Counted from the stretch's first letter, positions 33,256-42,357 are shown. The stretch is DNA of 64,000 nt from Ectopseudomonas mendocina (GCF_007049795.1 NZ_SCFY01000001.1:1-64000); one strand, 5' to 3'. A program made the numbers and translations. The notes: generated by a model not told the origin, from the sequence alone.

Positions 33256-33618
33256 ATGGCCCTATCCCAACACCTGCCCATCTACAAGCTGGCCAGAGAC
33301 CTTACCGGACTTGCCGTCAGCCTCACCCGCAACATGCCGCGCGACCTGAAAAGGACGCTCGGCGACAGGGTGCTGGACCAGTGTTTCGACATGAGCCTGC
33401 TGATCTTCCGCGCCAACGTGGCGCAGGGCAACGCGCGCCTAGGGCACATCCAGCAACTGCTGGAGCGCAACCAGGTAGCCGAGCTGACCCTGCGCCTGTG
33501 CGTTGACCACCGGCTGATCAGTACCAAGCAGTACGCCAAGGCCATTGAGATCACCGACCAGATAGGCAAGCAGGCAACGGGATGGAAGAAGCATACAGCC
33601 GCAGCGCCAGTTGCGTGA
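33256..33618 (+). CDS. avd: DGR accessory variability determinant (Avd-like)
   Basis: 120 residues, all helical and basic: LPIYKLARDLTGLAVSLTRN, MPRDLKRTLGDRVLDQCFDM, ARLGHIQQLLERNQVAELTL. This is the four-helix-bundle (S23/Avd) family, which in known DGRs forms a barrel that binds the RT and template RNA. It lies between the second target gene and the template repeat, the usual place. Its stop is at 33616-33618; the long frame that becomes the RT starts 36 bp earlier. Confidence 0.88.
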   Translation: MALSQHLPIYKLARDLTGLAVSLTRNMPRDLKRTLGDRVLDQCFDMSLLIFRANVAQGNARLGHIQQLLERNQVAELTLRLCVDHRLISTKQYAKAIEITDQIGKQATGWKKHTAAAPVA

Positions 33619-33788
33619 GCGTCAAGGCGCTTACGCCAGAGCGTTATGAATCTGGTCGTGCCGCTGGCCTATACGGCCACCGCCATGCGCACCAGAGGAA
33701 CCGCCAGGCACGTCCTGGCAGGCCTCGCGCAGTTTCGCCACTGATCGGCACCCGCCTTCGCTGGCGCGACGTAGATAGCACGACCTGG

Positions 33789-33886
33789 CGCAGTACAGCC
33801 CGAACAACGCGTGGAACCAGAACTTCGACGATGGCAACCAGAACAACGACCACAAGGACAACGAGCTTCGCGCGCGCGCCGTCCGC
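33789..33886 (+). repeat. DGR template repeat TR
   Basis: 98 bp between avd and the RT core. Read in the VR frame it has eight AAC codons, plus GAC, GAT, TAC and CAC, 29 A in all, and ends with the A-free block CTTCGCGCGCGCGCCGTCCGC. AAC codons can mutate to many residues without giving stop codons; only one AAG could yield TAG, and it is unchanged in both VRs. Confidence 0.95.
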
Positions 33887-35009
33887 AGCTTCATCCGGCA
33901 ATCAGCACGGCCATGCTGGCTTTTCTTTCGAGGCACTGGCGCAGGCCTACATCGACTGCCGCCGCAGCAAGCGCAACAGCAACAGCGCGCTGGCCTTCGA
34001 ACTCGACTTGGAGCGCAACCTCATGCACCTGCACACCGAGCTCAACAGCGGCACCTACCAGCCCGGCCCCTCCACCTGCTTCGTGGTCACCCGCCCGAAG
34101 TACCGTGAAGTGTGGGCCGCCGCCTTTCGTGACCGCATCGTGCACCACCTGCTCTACAACCACGTCGGCGCCCGCATCGAGCGCACCTTCATCGCCGACA
34201 GCTGCGCCTGCATTCCAGGGCGCGGCACTCTCTATGCCGCCCAGCGGCTGGAGCGCAAAGCCCGCCGCATCACCCAGAACTGGTGCCGACCGGCGCACTA
34301 CCTCAAGTGCGACCTGGCCAACTTCTTTGTCACCATCGACAAACGCGTGCTCGCCACCCAGCTGCAGGCCGCCATCCCCGAGCAACCCTGGCAGTCACTC
34401 GCCCAGCAGATCCTCTGGCACGACCCGCGCGACAGCTACCACCTGCGCAGCCCACACCGCCTGGTCAACCGCGTGCCGCAACACAAGCGCCTGGCAACGC
34501 AACCGGCCTACCTCGGCTTGCCGATCGGCAACCTGAGCAGCCAGTTCTTCGCCAACATCTACCTCAACGCCCTGGACCAGTTCGTCAAGCACCAGCTGCG
34601 CGCCCGGCACTACATCCGCTACGTCGACGACTTCGTGTTGCTGCACGAAAGCCCGCAGCAGCTCAACACCTGGCGCGAGCAAATCGAAACCTTCCTGGCC
34701 GAGCGCCTACACGCCAGGCTGAACCCGACCAAGACCATCCTCCAGCCGGCCGAGCGCGGCATCGACTTCGTTGGGCAGATCATCAAGCCACATCGGCGCA
34801 TCACCCGCCGCCGTACCGTCGACAACGCCCTGCGTGCTGCCGCAAACCACCCAGCCGACAGCCTGCGCGAAACCGCCAACAGCCACTTCGGCCTACTGCG
34901 CCAGGCCACCCACAGCCAGAACGACCGCCGCAAGCTGACCAAGGCACTGCTGCTGCGCGGGCGCGCGGTGGACTACGGCATGACGAAGATGCTCAAGGTG
35001 GCGAAATGA
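33831..35009 (+). CDS. DGR reverse transcriptase
   Basis: 392 residues from the ATG at 33831, which lies inside the template repeat; the frame is open back to 33582 (475 residues), overlapping avd. The conserved protein starts at about FSFEALAQAYIDCRRSKRNS and shows RT motifs: FRDRIVHHLLYNHVGARIER, ADSCACIPGRGTLYAAQRLE, LKCDLANFFVTIDKR, GLPIGNLSSQFFANIYLNAL (DGR-type SQ motif 4) and the catalytic YVDDFVLL. It copies the template RNA with errors at A and moves the cDNA into VR1 and VR2. Its end overlaps the next gene (ATGA). The start codon is unresolved. Confidence 0.92.
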   Translation: MATRTTTTRTTSFARAPSAASSGNQHGHAGFSFEALAQAYIDCRRSKRNSNSALAFELDLERNLMHLHTELNSGTYQPGPSTCFVVTRPKYREVWAAAFRDRIVHHLLYNHVGARIERTFIADSCACIPGRGTLYAAQRLERKARRITQNWCRPAHYLKCDLANFFVTIDKRVLATQLQAAIPEQPWQSLAQQILWHDPRDSYHLRSPHRLVNRVPQHKRLATQPAYLGLPIGNLSSQFFANIYLNALDQFVKHQLRARHYIRYVDDFVLLHESPQQLNTWREQIETFLAERLHARLNPTKTILQPAERGIDFVGQIIKPHRRITRRRTVDNALRAAANHPADSLRETANSHFGLLRQATHSQNDRRKLTKALLLRGRAVDYGMTKMLKVAK

Positions 35010-35572
35010 GCGATCTAGAGAGACTTCTTTCCCCCGAGGAAACCGCGCAGGCACTCGGTCTTTCCGTCAAGACCCTAGCAACATGGCGCAGCACCAAGCG
35101 ACATCAACTTCCCTTTGTGAAGGTCGGCAACCGAGTGCGCTACCGCGCAGAGGATGTCAGCGCCTGGCTGCAGAAAATGCCAAACCAAACCACGCCGCGC
35201 CCACTCAAGCCAGCCAACAGCGAACCAAGAACTGCCGCCCTACGTAAAGGAGCTGGAGCGATTCAGGTATCTGGCGACGCTTACCTACTCCACCGCTCTG
35301 GCGAATGTACCCCTGCAGACCATATAAGCGGAACGCTGGTTGGACTGGCATGGATGGGAAGCAACAACGCCGAGAACGACTACGGCTTGACTGGCATGAA
35401 GTCCGTCGTGCTGGCTGGTGACAGCCTATGGATTATCGATTTCCCAGCAAGTGCGCAATTCCAGGGTATCGACCTTACCGACTGGATGCCCGACCCAATC
35501 TACGCCGAGCATCTACCGCTCGGAATCCTAGACATTCGCTCACGCCCACAACGTAGCGAGGCCACCGCATGA
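35006..35572 (+). CDS. HTH (MerR/excisionase-type) protein coupled to the RT
   Basis: 188 residues. Residues about 8-58 are a winged-helix domain of the excisionase/HTH_17 type: LSPEETAQALGLSVKTLATW, then LPFVKVGNRVRYRAEDVSAW. The remaining 120 residues (for example GTLVGLAWMGSNNAENDYGL) are an unrecognised alpha/beta domain. Its ATG overlaps the RT stop and its stop overlaps the next start. It may be an excisionase-like partner of the integrase or a regulator of the DGR; no motif decides between these. Confidence 0.7.
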   Translation: MSDLERLLSPEETAQALGLSVKTLATWRSTKRHQLPFVKVGNRVRYRAEDVSAWLQKMPNQTTPRPLKPANSEPRTAALRKGAGAIQVSGDAYLLHRSGECTPADHISGTLVGLAWMGSNNAENDYGLTGMKSVVLAGDSLWIIDFPASAQFQGIDLTDWMPDPIYAEHLPLGILDIRSRPQRSEATA

Positions 35573-36036
35573 GCCAGCGCAAACCCTACAACCACCAAGC
35601 CCGACTGGCCAACTACTACCGGTCGATGCTGCGCAGCAACCACGTGGCCGTGCTCGATGTCGAGCACCTGGAGCTACAGACCATCATCAATTGGAAGAAC
35701 GGCACGCTGGTCACCAGCAACAGCCGTGTCGCCCTGGTCGACGCCATCACCGAAAGGCCGTACCGCTGGACGATCTACCTCGCCGGTTTGCACCGGCCAG
35801 ACAACGCCGAGCCCTACATGAAGAGCGAGGAACTGGCGCTGGATGGCATCTACCGCGCCGAAAGCCTGATCGACGTGATCGAGCCGCGCTCGATCGAGCT
35901 GAAAGCTCGGTGCAACCCGAACCACCTGATAGGCATGGCATGGATCGCCATACCCTACCAAGCCACCCTCACCACCGCCGAGGCATCCCGCATTTTCGAA
36001 GCCTTCGGCGCCTGGCGGGCAAAGGAGGCAGCATGA
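35569..36036 (+). CDS. Hypothetical phage protein (155 aa)
   Basis: 155 residues, MSQRKPYNHQARLANYYRSM onward. Alpha/beta composition with no membrane helix; segments such as WTIYLAGLHRPDNAEPYMKS show no known motif. Overlaps both neighbours by 4 bp, in the integrase operon. Confidence 0.6.
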   Translation: MSQRKPYNHQARLANYYRSMLRSNHVAVLDVEHLELQTIINWKNGTLVTSNSRVALVDAITERPYRWTIYLAGLHRPDNAEPYMKSEELALDGIYRAESLIDVIEPRSIELKARCNPNHLIGMAWIAIPYQATLTTAEASRIFEAFGAWRAKEAA

Positions 36037-36269
36037 GCGAACCCGCCGAATTCCTCACCGAAGACGAACTGGCGGCTATGATCTGCGCCAAGTCCGCCCG
36101 CAAGCAGATGCAGTGGCTCGACAGTCACGGCTGGCGATACGAGCGCAACGCCGCCGGCAAACCCATCGTTGGTCGCATCTATGCACGCCTCAAGCTGGCC
36201 GGTGTTCGCCCCACAGAATCCACAGCCGTGGCCGAACCATGGCAGATTGACCTCTCCAAAGTGAGCTGA
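36033..36269 (+). CDS. DUF4224 domain protein
   Basis: 78 residues, FLTEDELAAMICAKSARKQM then QWLDSHGWRYERNAAGKPIV, the DUF4224 signature. Such proteins are often encoded just upstream of phage integrases and may assist recombination or DNA binding. Ends one base before the integrase start. Confidence 0.8.
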   Translation: MSEPAEFLTEDELAAMICAKSARKQMQWLDSHGWRYERNAAGKPIVGRIYARLKLAGVRPTESTAVAEPWQIDLSKVS

Positions 36270-36270
36270 A

Positions 36271-37338
36271 ATGCGCCCCAAGGACCCAGCCAACCGCAAC
36301 CTGCCACCCCGCATGATCGCCCGCACCAGGCTGCTGAAATCCGGCAAGACCTGGACGGGCTACTACTACAACGGCCGCGACGAACACGGCAAACGCCGTG
36401 AAATCCCCCTCGGTACCGACCTCGACGAAGCCCGCATCGAGTGGGCCCGCCTCGAGCGCAAGAACGTGCCCAACATCCAGCGCCTCATGGGCCCGATCTT
36501 CGATCGCTACGAGCGCGAGATCATCCCCGGCAAGAGCCACCGCACCCAGAAGGACAACGCCGCCGAGCTCAAGAACCTGCGCGCCGCCTTCGACAACGCC
36601 CCTATCGACGCCATCACCCCACACGCCATCGCCCAGTACCGCGACGCCAGGTCAGCCAAGACGCGAGGCAACCGCGAAATCGCCCTGCTCTCCCACGTCT
36701 TCAACATCGCCCGCGAATGGGGCCTGACAGACAAAGAAAACCCCTGCGCCCGCGTGCGCCGCAACAAAGAGAAGCCGCGCGACTACTACGCCGGCGACGA
36801 CGTATGGGCTGCTGTCTATCAAGAAGCCTGCCAGGAACTGCGCGACGCCATGGACATGGCCTACCTCACCGGCCAGCGCCCAGCCGACGCACTCAAGCCG
36901 ACCACGGCCGACCTCTCGCACGAATACATGCAAGTGCACCAGGGCAAAACCGGCAAGCGCCTGCGCATCCGCCTGCGCGAAGGCGAAACCCTCACAGGCC
37001 TGGGCGCCTTCATCGAAAGCCTACTCGAGCGCCGCGCCCTGGCCGGCATCAAAACCAGCACCCTGATTACCAACCCATCAGGCCTACGGCTTAGCACCCG
37101 CATGCTGCGCAACCGTTGGGACGAAGCCCGAGCCAAGGCAGCCGTTGAAGCCGACCAGCGCGGCGACACCGCACTGGCCATCCGCATCCGCCAGTTCCAG
37201 TTCCGCGACATCCGCCCGAAAGCCGCCACTGAAATCGAAGACATCAGCCACGCCAGCAAACTGCTCGGCCACACCAAAGAAGAAATCACCCGCCGCGTCT
37301 ACCGCCGCATCGGCGAAGCCGTCGACCCTACGAAGTGA
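36271..37338 (+). CDS. int: Phage integrase, tyrosine recombinase
   Basis: 355 residues. An N-terminal arm/core-binding part (SGKTWTGYYYNGRDEHGKRR, GNREIALLSHVFNIAREWGL) is followed by the catalytic domain with Arg in YLTGQRPADALKP, the second Arg box in QFRDIRPKAATEIED, Gly-His in LLGHTKEEI and the nucleophile Tyr in TRRVYRRIGEAV. It inserts and excises the prophage. Last gene of the early operon, beside tRNA-Cys, so attL lies between here and the tRNA. Confidence 0.93.
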   Translation: MRPKDPANRNLPPRMIARTRLLKSGKTWTGYYYNGRDEHGKRREIPLGTDLDEARIEWARLERKNVPNIQRLMGPIFDRYEREIIPGKSHRTQKDNAAELKNLRAAFDNAPIDAITPHAIAQYRDARSAKTRGNREIALLSHVFNIAREWGLTDKENPCARVRRNKEKPRDYYAGDDVWAAVYQEACQELRDAMDMAYLTGQRPADALKPTTADLSHEYMQVHQGKTGKRLRIRLREGETLTGLGAFIESLLERRALAGIKTSTLITNPSGLRLSTRMLRNRWDEARAKAAVEADQRGDTALAIRIRQFQFRDIRPKAATEIEDISHASKLLGHTKEEITRRVYRRIGEAVDPTK

Positions 37339-37342
37339 ACGC

Positions 37343-37375
37343 AGTTGCGGAAACGAAAAGGAAAGTTGCGGAAAC
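37343..37375. repeat. Direct 12-bp repeats beside int, candidate arm sites
   Basis: AGTTGCGGAAAC occurs at 37343-37354 and 37364-37375, spaced 21 bp (two helical turns), right after the integrase stop. Candidate integrase arm-type sites. Confidence 0.45.
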
Positions 37376-37400
37376 TAGCGTTTTCACAGCTCAAAACAAA

Positions 37401-37430
37401 AAGCCCCGCAAGGCAGAGCCTGCGGGGCTT
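37401..37430 (-). terminator. Terminator of the tRNA-Gly/tRNA-Cys transcript
   Basis: AAGCCCCGCA / TGCGGGGCTT, with extra GGC/GCC pairing in the loop, followed on the minus strand by a T-rich run. It lies 6 bp after the tRNA-Cys CCA end. Confidence 0.75.
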
Positions 37431-37436
37431 TCATGT

Positions 37437-37510
37437 TGGAGGCTGAGGTCGGAATCGAACCGGCGTTCACGGATTTGCAATCCGGTGCATAACCACTCTG
37501 CAACTCAGCC
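37437..37510 (-). tRNA. tRNA-Cys (GCA)
   Basis: 74 nt with encoded CCA. On the minus strand GGCTGAGTTGCAGAGTGGTT opens the acceptor and D arms; the anticodon loop ATTGCAAAT gives GCA, and GGTTCGATTCC is the T loop. U73 is the discriminator, as usual for Cys. It borders the prophage and is the likely integration target or neighbour. Confidence 0.95.
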
Positions 37511-37548
37511 ATGAAGCAAACGAGCCGCCTTGGCGACTCGTGTAAAAC

Positions 37549-37624
<76 letters not shown>

Positions 37625-37691
37625 TTGTCTTATCGACGGGCGCCATTCTATAGAATCGAATCGCGCCGTCAACCCTTTGATTCAAAAATAC

Positions 37692-38258
37692 TTATTTCTT
37701 ATCAGAGGTGGTGCTGAGGTGCGGCCAGGCGGCCAACAGGTACTGCAGCATCGACCACAATGTCAGCACGGCTGCGACCACCAGAAGGATGTATCCGAGC
37801 ACAACCCAGAAGGTGAAGACCGGCGGATTGCCCAGCAGAATGACCAACGCCAGCATCTGCGCTGCGGTTTTCCATTTAGCGAGATTGGATACCGCAACGT
37901 GTGCACGCGCACCGAGTTCGGCCATCCACTCACGCAGTGCAGACACGACGATCTCGCGGCCGATGATGGTTGCCGCGGCCAGTGTCAGCCAGAGATTGGC
38001 GTGCTCGGCAACCAGCAGCACCAATGCCACAGCCACCATCAATTTGTCCGCTACCGGATCGAGGAAAGCACCGAAGGGCGTGCCCTGCTCCCAGCGACGG
38101 GCCAGATAACCATCAAGCCAGTCGGTCACGGCAGCAATCGCAAAGACGCCGCTGGCAGCCCAATAGCTCCAGGAGAACGGTAGATAGAACAACAGGATGA
38201 AGACCGGGATCAGCGCGACCCGGAGCACGGTAAGCAAGTTGGGGATGTTCATCGGCAC
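37692..38258 (-). CDS. pgsA: CDP-diacylglycerol-glycerol-3-phosphate 3-phosphatidyltransferase
   Basis: 188 residues (186 if the second Met is used). The CDP-alcohol phosphotransferase motif is complete: [20 protein letters not shown] followed by LDPVADK, with its metal-binding Asp residues. Four to five membrane helices, starting [20 protein letters not shown]. It makes phosphatidylglycerophosphate for PG and cardiolipin in the inner membrane. It lies between uvrC and tRNA-Gly, the usual Pseudomonas order. Confidence 0.95.
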   Translation of the reverse strand: MPMNIPNLLTVLRVALIPVFILLFYLPFSWSYWAASGVFAIAAVTDWLDGYLARRWEQGTPFGAFLDPVADKLMVAVALVLLVAEHANLWLTLAAATIIGREIVVSALREWMAELGARAHVAVSNLAKWKTAAQMLALVILLGNPPVFTFWVVLGYILLVVAAVLTLWSMLQYLLAAWPHLSTTSDKK

Positions 38259-38285
38259 AACTAGGCTGCGAGGTGAGCGGGCATT

Positions 38286-40109
38286 CTACTCGCTGTGCAG
38301 AGTGTCATAAATCAACTCGGCGAGCTTTTTACTGATTCCGGGCGCTTTGGCAATTTCTTCGGCGCTGGCGCGGGACAATTCCTGCAGCCCACCAAAGTGA
38401 TTGAGCAGCTCGCGCCTCCGCTTGGGGCCAATCCCTGCTACTTCCTCCAGTGTCGAGGTACGCCGTGTTTTGCCACGGCGCGCACGGTGTCCGGTGATTG
38501 CGAAGCGGTGAGACTCGTCACGAATCTGCTGGATCAGGTGCAGCGCCGGCGAATTGCCAGGCAAGGTGAACTCATGCTCGGCGTCGTTCAGGTAAAGCAC
38601 TTCCAGACCAGGCTTGCGCGTCGTGCCCTTGGCCACGCCAAGCAGGATCAGATCCGGTACGGCCAGTTCCTGCAGCACCTCGCGTGCCATTGCCAACTGC
38701 CCCTTGCCACCGTCCACCAGCAGCACATCGGGCAACTTACCTTCGCCATCCTTGATCTTGCTGAAGCGCCGGGTCAGCGCCTGGTGCATCGCGGCGTAGT
38801 CGTCGCCTGCAGTGACGCCCTCGATGTTGAAACGGCGATAGTCAGATTTCAGCGGGCCTTCGGGGCCGAATACCACGCAGGAGGCGACCGTCGCCTCACC
38901 ACTGGAATGGCTGATATCGAAGCATTCCATGCGCTGCGGCGGTTCGTCCATTTCCAGCACGGTAGCCAGCGCCTCGAAGCGTTCAGCCAAATGCTGTCGG
39001 TTGGCCAGGCGGGCGGCCAACGCCTGTTCGGCGTTGGTTACAGCGAGTTGCTGCCAGCGGGCTCGCGTGCCGCGCACACGCAAACTGATGCTGAGGCTGC
39101 GACCGCGCAGTGACTCGATGGCTTCGATCAGCGTGGAGAAATCCTCGTGCTGCACGTTGACGATCAGCTCGCTGGGCAGGTCGCGCTCGGCATTGCCCAG
39201 ATAGTACTGGGCGAGGAAGGCCATCAGCACGGCGCCGCCCTCCTCTTCGATCGCCACCTGCGGGAAGAAATTCTTGCTGCCCAGAACGCGACCACCACGC
39301 ACGCTGATCAGATGCACACAGGCGCCACCGGGGGTGAGCATCACTGCGACCACGTCGACGTCGCCAGTGCCGCCTTCCATGCTTTGCTGGTCCTGCACGC
39401 GGCGCAGCATAGAAATCTGGTCACGCAGCTCGGCGGCGTGCTCGAACTCCAGGGCCATCGAAGCCTTTTCCATGCTGGCAGAGAGCTCTTCGCTCAGCGC
39501 ATTGCTGCGGCCATCGAGAAACATCACCGAGTGGCGCACATCCTCGGCGTACTCCTCCGGGCTGACCAAGCCGACACAGGGGCCTTTGCAACGTTTGATC
39601 TGGTACTGCAGACAGGGGCGCGTGCGGTTTCTGTAGTAACTGTCCTCGCACTGTCGAACCAGGAAGGTCTTCTGCAGCAGGCTCAGGCTCTCGCGAATGG
39701 CCAATGCGCTGGGATAAGGGCCGAAATAGCGTCCCTTGGCCTTCTTCGCGCCTCGGTGAATGCCAAGGCGCGGAAAGTCGCCGTCGGAAAGAAATACGTA
39801 GGGATAGGATTTATCGTCGCGCAGCAGAATGTTGTACGGCGGCCGCCATTCCTTGATCAGGGTCTGCTCCAGCAGCAGAGCCTCGGTCTCGTTGGCAGTT
39901 ATGGTGGTTTCGATCTGCGCGATACGCGCCACCAGGGCAGCGGTCTTTGGCGCCTGGCCGGTCTTGCGGAAATAACTGGAGAGACGCTTCTTGAGGTTCT
40001 TCGCCTTGCCGACATAAAGCAGGCGGGCCTCGCTATCGAACATGCGATAGACGCCGGGGCGCCCACTGCAGGTCGCCAGGAAGGCACTCGAATCGAACGG
40101 AACGGACAT
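38286..40109 (-). CDS. uvrC: Excinuclease ABC subunit C
   Basis: 607 residues from [15 protein letters not shown]-terminal GIY-YIG nuclease ([20 protein letters not shown]), a central UVR segment, the RNase H-like second nuclease ([20 protein letters not shown]), and C-terminal helix-hairpin-helix repeats ([20 protein letters not shown]). Makes both incisions around DNA lesions in nucleotide excision repair. The frame is open further upstream but that part overlaps gacA. It follows gacA by 2 bp, as in E. coli uvrY-uvrC. Confidence 0.96.
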   Translation of the reverse strand: MSVPFDSSAFLATCSGRPGVYRMFDSEARLLYVGKAKNLKKRLSSYFRKTGQAPKTAALVARIAQIETTITANETEALLLEQTLIKEWRPPYNILLRDDKSYPYVFLSDGDFPRLGIHRGAKKAKGRYFGPYPSALAIRESLSLLQKTFLVRQCEDSYYRNRTRPCLQYQIKRCKGPCVGLVSPEEYAEDVRHSVMFLDGRSNALSEELSASMEKASMALEFEHAAELRDQISMLRRVQDQQSMEGGTGDVDVVAVMLTPGGACVHLISVRGGRVLGSKNFFPQVAIEEEGGAVLMAFLAQYYLGNAERDLPSELIVNVQHEDFSTLIEAIESLRGRSLSISLRVRGTRARWQQLAVTNAEQALAARLANRQHLAERFEALATVLEMDEPPQRMECFDISHSSGEATVASCVVFGPEGPLKSDYRRFNIEGVTAGDDYAAMHQALTRRFSKIKDGEGKLPDVLLVDGGKGQLAMAREVLQELAVPDLILLGVAKGTTRKPGLEVLYLNDAEHEFTLPGNSPALHLIQQIRDESHRFAITGHRARRGKTRRTSTLEEVAGIGPKRRRELLNHFGGLQELSRASAEEIAKAPGISKKLAELIYDTLHSE

Positions 40110-40111
40110 TA

Positions 40112-40756
40112 TCAGCTGACGGCGTCGACCATGCCGTGGCGAACCGCGAGCAGAGCCAGCTCGACATCGCTGGTGATGGAGAGCTTTTCGAAGATGCGGT
40201 AACGGTAGGTGTTGACCGTCTTCGGCGACAGGCACAGCTTGTCCGAGATGTTCTGCACCTTGTGGCAGTTGGCGATCATCAGGGCGATCTGTATCTCGCG
40301 CTCGGACAGCAGATCGAATGGCGAGCCACTGTTTTGCGGCTGGAAGGACTTCAGCGCCAGTTGCTGGGCGATTTGCGGATCGATATAGCGCTGGCCGGCG
40401 AATACCAAGCGAATGGCCTGCACCATCTCATCCAGCGCGGCACCCTTGGTCAGGTATCCGGCAGCGCCGGCCTGCAGCAAACGTGTCGGGAACGGATCTT
40501 CCTCGCACACGGTAACGGCGACTACCTTGATATCAGGATGGCTGCGCATCAGTTTGCGAGTGGCTTCCAGGCCGCCGATGCCAGGCATCTTGACGTCCAT
40601 CAGGACAACATCGGGCTTGAGTTCGCGAACCTTGAGCAGGGCTTCTTCGCCAGTGCAGGCTTGCCCTACCACTTGCAGTCCGTCGATATCGGCCAGCATG
40701 CGGGTGATGCCCGTGCGAACCAGATCGTGATCGTCGACAACCAGGACCCTAATCAA
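40112..40756 (-). CDS. gacA: Response regulator GacA
   Basis: 214 residues. Receiver domain with phospho-acceptor Asp in [15 protein letters not shown] and Lys in [10 protein letters not shown]; LuxR-type HTH at the C-terminus ([37 protein letters not shown]). With GacS it turns on small RNAs of the Rsm system controlling secondary metabolism and biofilm. Directly upstream of uvrC. Confidence 0.95.
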   Translation of the reverse strand: MIRVLVVDDHDLVRTGITRMLADIDGLQVVGQACTGEEALLKVRELKPDVVLMDVKMPGIGGLEATRKLMRSHPDIKVVAVTVCEEDPFPTRLLQAGAAGYLTKGAALDEMVQAIRLVFAGQRYIDPQIAQQLALKSFQPQNSGSPFDLLSEREIQIALMIANCHKVQNISDKLCLSPKTVNTYRYRIFEKLSITSDVELALLAVRHGMVDAVS

Positions 40757-40919
40757 TCGCCACCTCGTTGCACCTTGTCAGCCACCGCGCAACGACGGTG
40801 AGATTGAACTTGCAGGTCACCTTAACAAAAAGCCAGGGCCTGACCTAGCTTGGCGCACGGGAGTCAAAAAGCAAGCGCCAAATTAGGATCAGCAATTGCG
40901 TCGTAGCAATCTGGAGATT

Positions 40920-41007
40920 TGGCGGAAGCGGTGAGATTCGAACTCACGGATAGTTGCCCATCGACGGTTTTCAAGACCGTTGCCTTAAACCGCTCGGCCA
41001 CGCTTCC
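40920..41007 (-). tRNA. tRNA-Ser (TGA)
   Basis: 88 nt with encoded CCA and a long variable arm. Minus strand GGAAGCGTGGCCGAGCGGTT begins the gene; the anticodon loop CTTGAAA gives UGA; T loop GAGTTCGAATCTC. Confidence 0.95.
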
Positions 41008-41171
41008 GGATACTGAGTGCAGAGGCCAAGACTTTCACCTCCGCAGTAGTGCGGGCCGCAATCTTACCGGAACGCAACACACTGTCAAACTCTAAGTCTT
41101 GGCAGGCAACCCTGCTCTGTTATGATCCAGAGCATTCGTATTTGAAAGCCTCGTACAACAGGAGCGTCGCC

Positions 41172-41840
41172 ATGCAAGAGCGAGATTACGCACTCAACCA
41201 TTCTCAGGTTGAGCAACAGGAAGTCAGCAGCGTTCTGCGCAACACCTATGGTCTACTGGCTATCACTCTGGCCTTCAGCGGCCTGGTTGCCTTCATCTCG
41301 CAGCGCGCAAACGTTCCTTATCCGAACATTTTCGTCGTGCTGATTGGCTTCTACGGCCTGTTCTTCCTCACAGCCAAACTGCGCAACTCTTCGTGGGGCC
41401 TGCTTTCCACCCTCGCGCTGACCGGCTTCATGGGTTACACCCTGGGCCCTATCCTGAACCGCTACCTCGGTACGGCGAACGGCGCTGAGATCATCAGCTC
41501 TGCCTTTACCATGACTGCGCTTGTGTTCTTCGGTCTGTCTGCCTACGTGCTGACCACTCGCAAGGACATGAGCTTCCTCAGCGGCTTCATCACTGCCGGT
41601 TTCTTCGTTCTGCTAGGCGCCATTGTTGCCAGCTTCTTCTTCCAGATCAGCGGCCTGCAACTGGCGATCAGCGCTGGCTTCGTGCTGTTCTCCTCGGTGT
41701 GCATCCTGTTCCAGACCAGCGCCATCATCCATGGCGGTGAGCGTAACTACATCATGGCCACCATCAGCCTGTACGTCTCGATCTACAACCTGTTCATCAG
41801 CCTGCTGCAGATCTTCGGCATCATGGGCGGCGACGACTGA
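41172..41840 (+). CDS. yccA: Bax inhibitor-1/YccA family membrane protein
   Basis: 222 residues from [20 protein letters not shown], with AGGAG upstream; the open frame before it lacks a good site. Seven membrane helices with [20 protein letters not shown] first; the C-terminal part [20 protein letters not shown] holds the family's charged residue in the last helix. In E. coli YccA binds FtsH and limits its proteolysis. A terminator follows. Confidence 0.9.
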   Translation: MQERDYALNHSQVEQQEVSSVLRNTYGLLAITLAFSGLVAFISQRANVPYPNIFVVLIGFYGLFFLTAKLRNSSWGLLSTLALTGFMGYTLGPILNRYLGTANGAEIISSAFTMTALVFFGLSAYVLTTRKDMSFLSGFITAGFFVLLGAIVASFFFQISGLQLAISAGFVLFSSVCILFQTSAIIHGGERNYIMATISLYVSIYNLFISLLQIFGIMGGDD

Positions 41841-41858
41841 TAGCATTGCGTCTCCCCG

Positions 41859-41882
41859 AAAGCCCGCTTCGGCGGGCTTTTT
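41859..41882 (+). terminator. Terminator after yccA
   Basis: AAAGCCCGC, TTCG, GCGGGCTTT followed by further T. Confidence 0.85.
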
Positions 41883-41964
41883 CTTGCGTGCCTGTTTCGT
41901 GATTCTTTGTTTGCCAGGCACCCTGGCCTTATCATTGGCCCAGTTTTGCCTCGCCGGACGCCCC

Positions 41965-42357
41965 ATGAAGTTTGCCATCGCCCTGTTCGCCGCCCCCCAC
42001 CAGCCCGCGTCGCGTCGCGCATTGCGCTTCGCCCAGGCGACATTGGCCGGCGGCCACGAAATCGTTCGCCTGTTCTTCTATCAGGACGGCGTGCACAGCG
42101 CCGGCAGCAATGTGGTCAGCCCACAGGACGAGCTGGATCTGCCCAGGGAATGGCGCGAATTCGTTACCGCCAACGGGCTCGACGCGGTGGTCTGCATCGC
42201 CGCTGCCCTGCGCCGTGGTGTACTCAATGCCGAAGAAGCGCAGCGCTACGCCAGGTCGGCTGCCAACCTGGAGGCACCATGGGAGCTGTCCGGCCTGGGC
42301 CAGCTGCATGAGGCCGCGCAACAGGCCGACCGCCTGGTCTGCTTCGGAGGTCAGTGA
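41965..42357 (+). CDS. tusD: Sulfurtransferase subunit TusD
   Basis: 130 residues, MKFAIALFAAPHQPASRRAL onward, DsrE-like fold. The sulfur-carrying Cys is in DAVVCIAAALRRGV (about residue 77). TusBCD takes sulfur from TusA and hands it to TusE for tRNA 2-thiouridine formation. First gene of tusDCBE. Confidence 0.93.
   Translation: MKFAIALFAAPHQPASRRALRFAQATLAGGHEIVRLFFYQDGVHSAGSNVVSPQDELDLPREWREFVTANGLDAVVCIAAALRRGVLNAEEAQRYARSAANLEAPWELSGLGQLHEAAQQADRLVCFGGQ

Noticed and set aside
33582..33830. RT taken from 33582 as a 475-residue protein
   Set aside because: The first 100 residues are a Thr/Arg-rich reading across avd and the template repeat with no RT-like sequence. Kept only as an alternative start.
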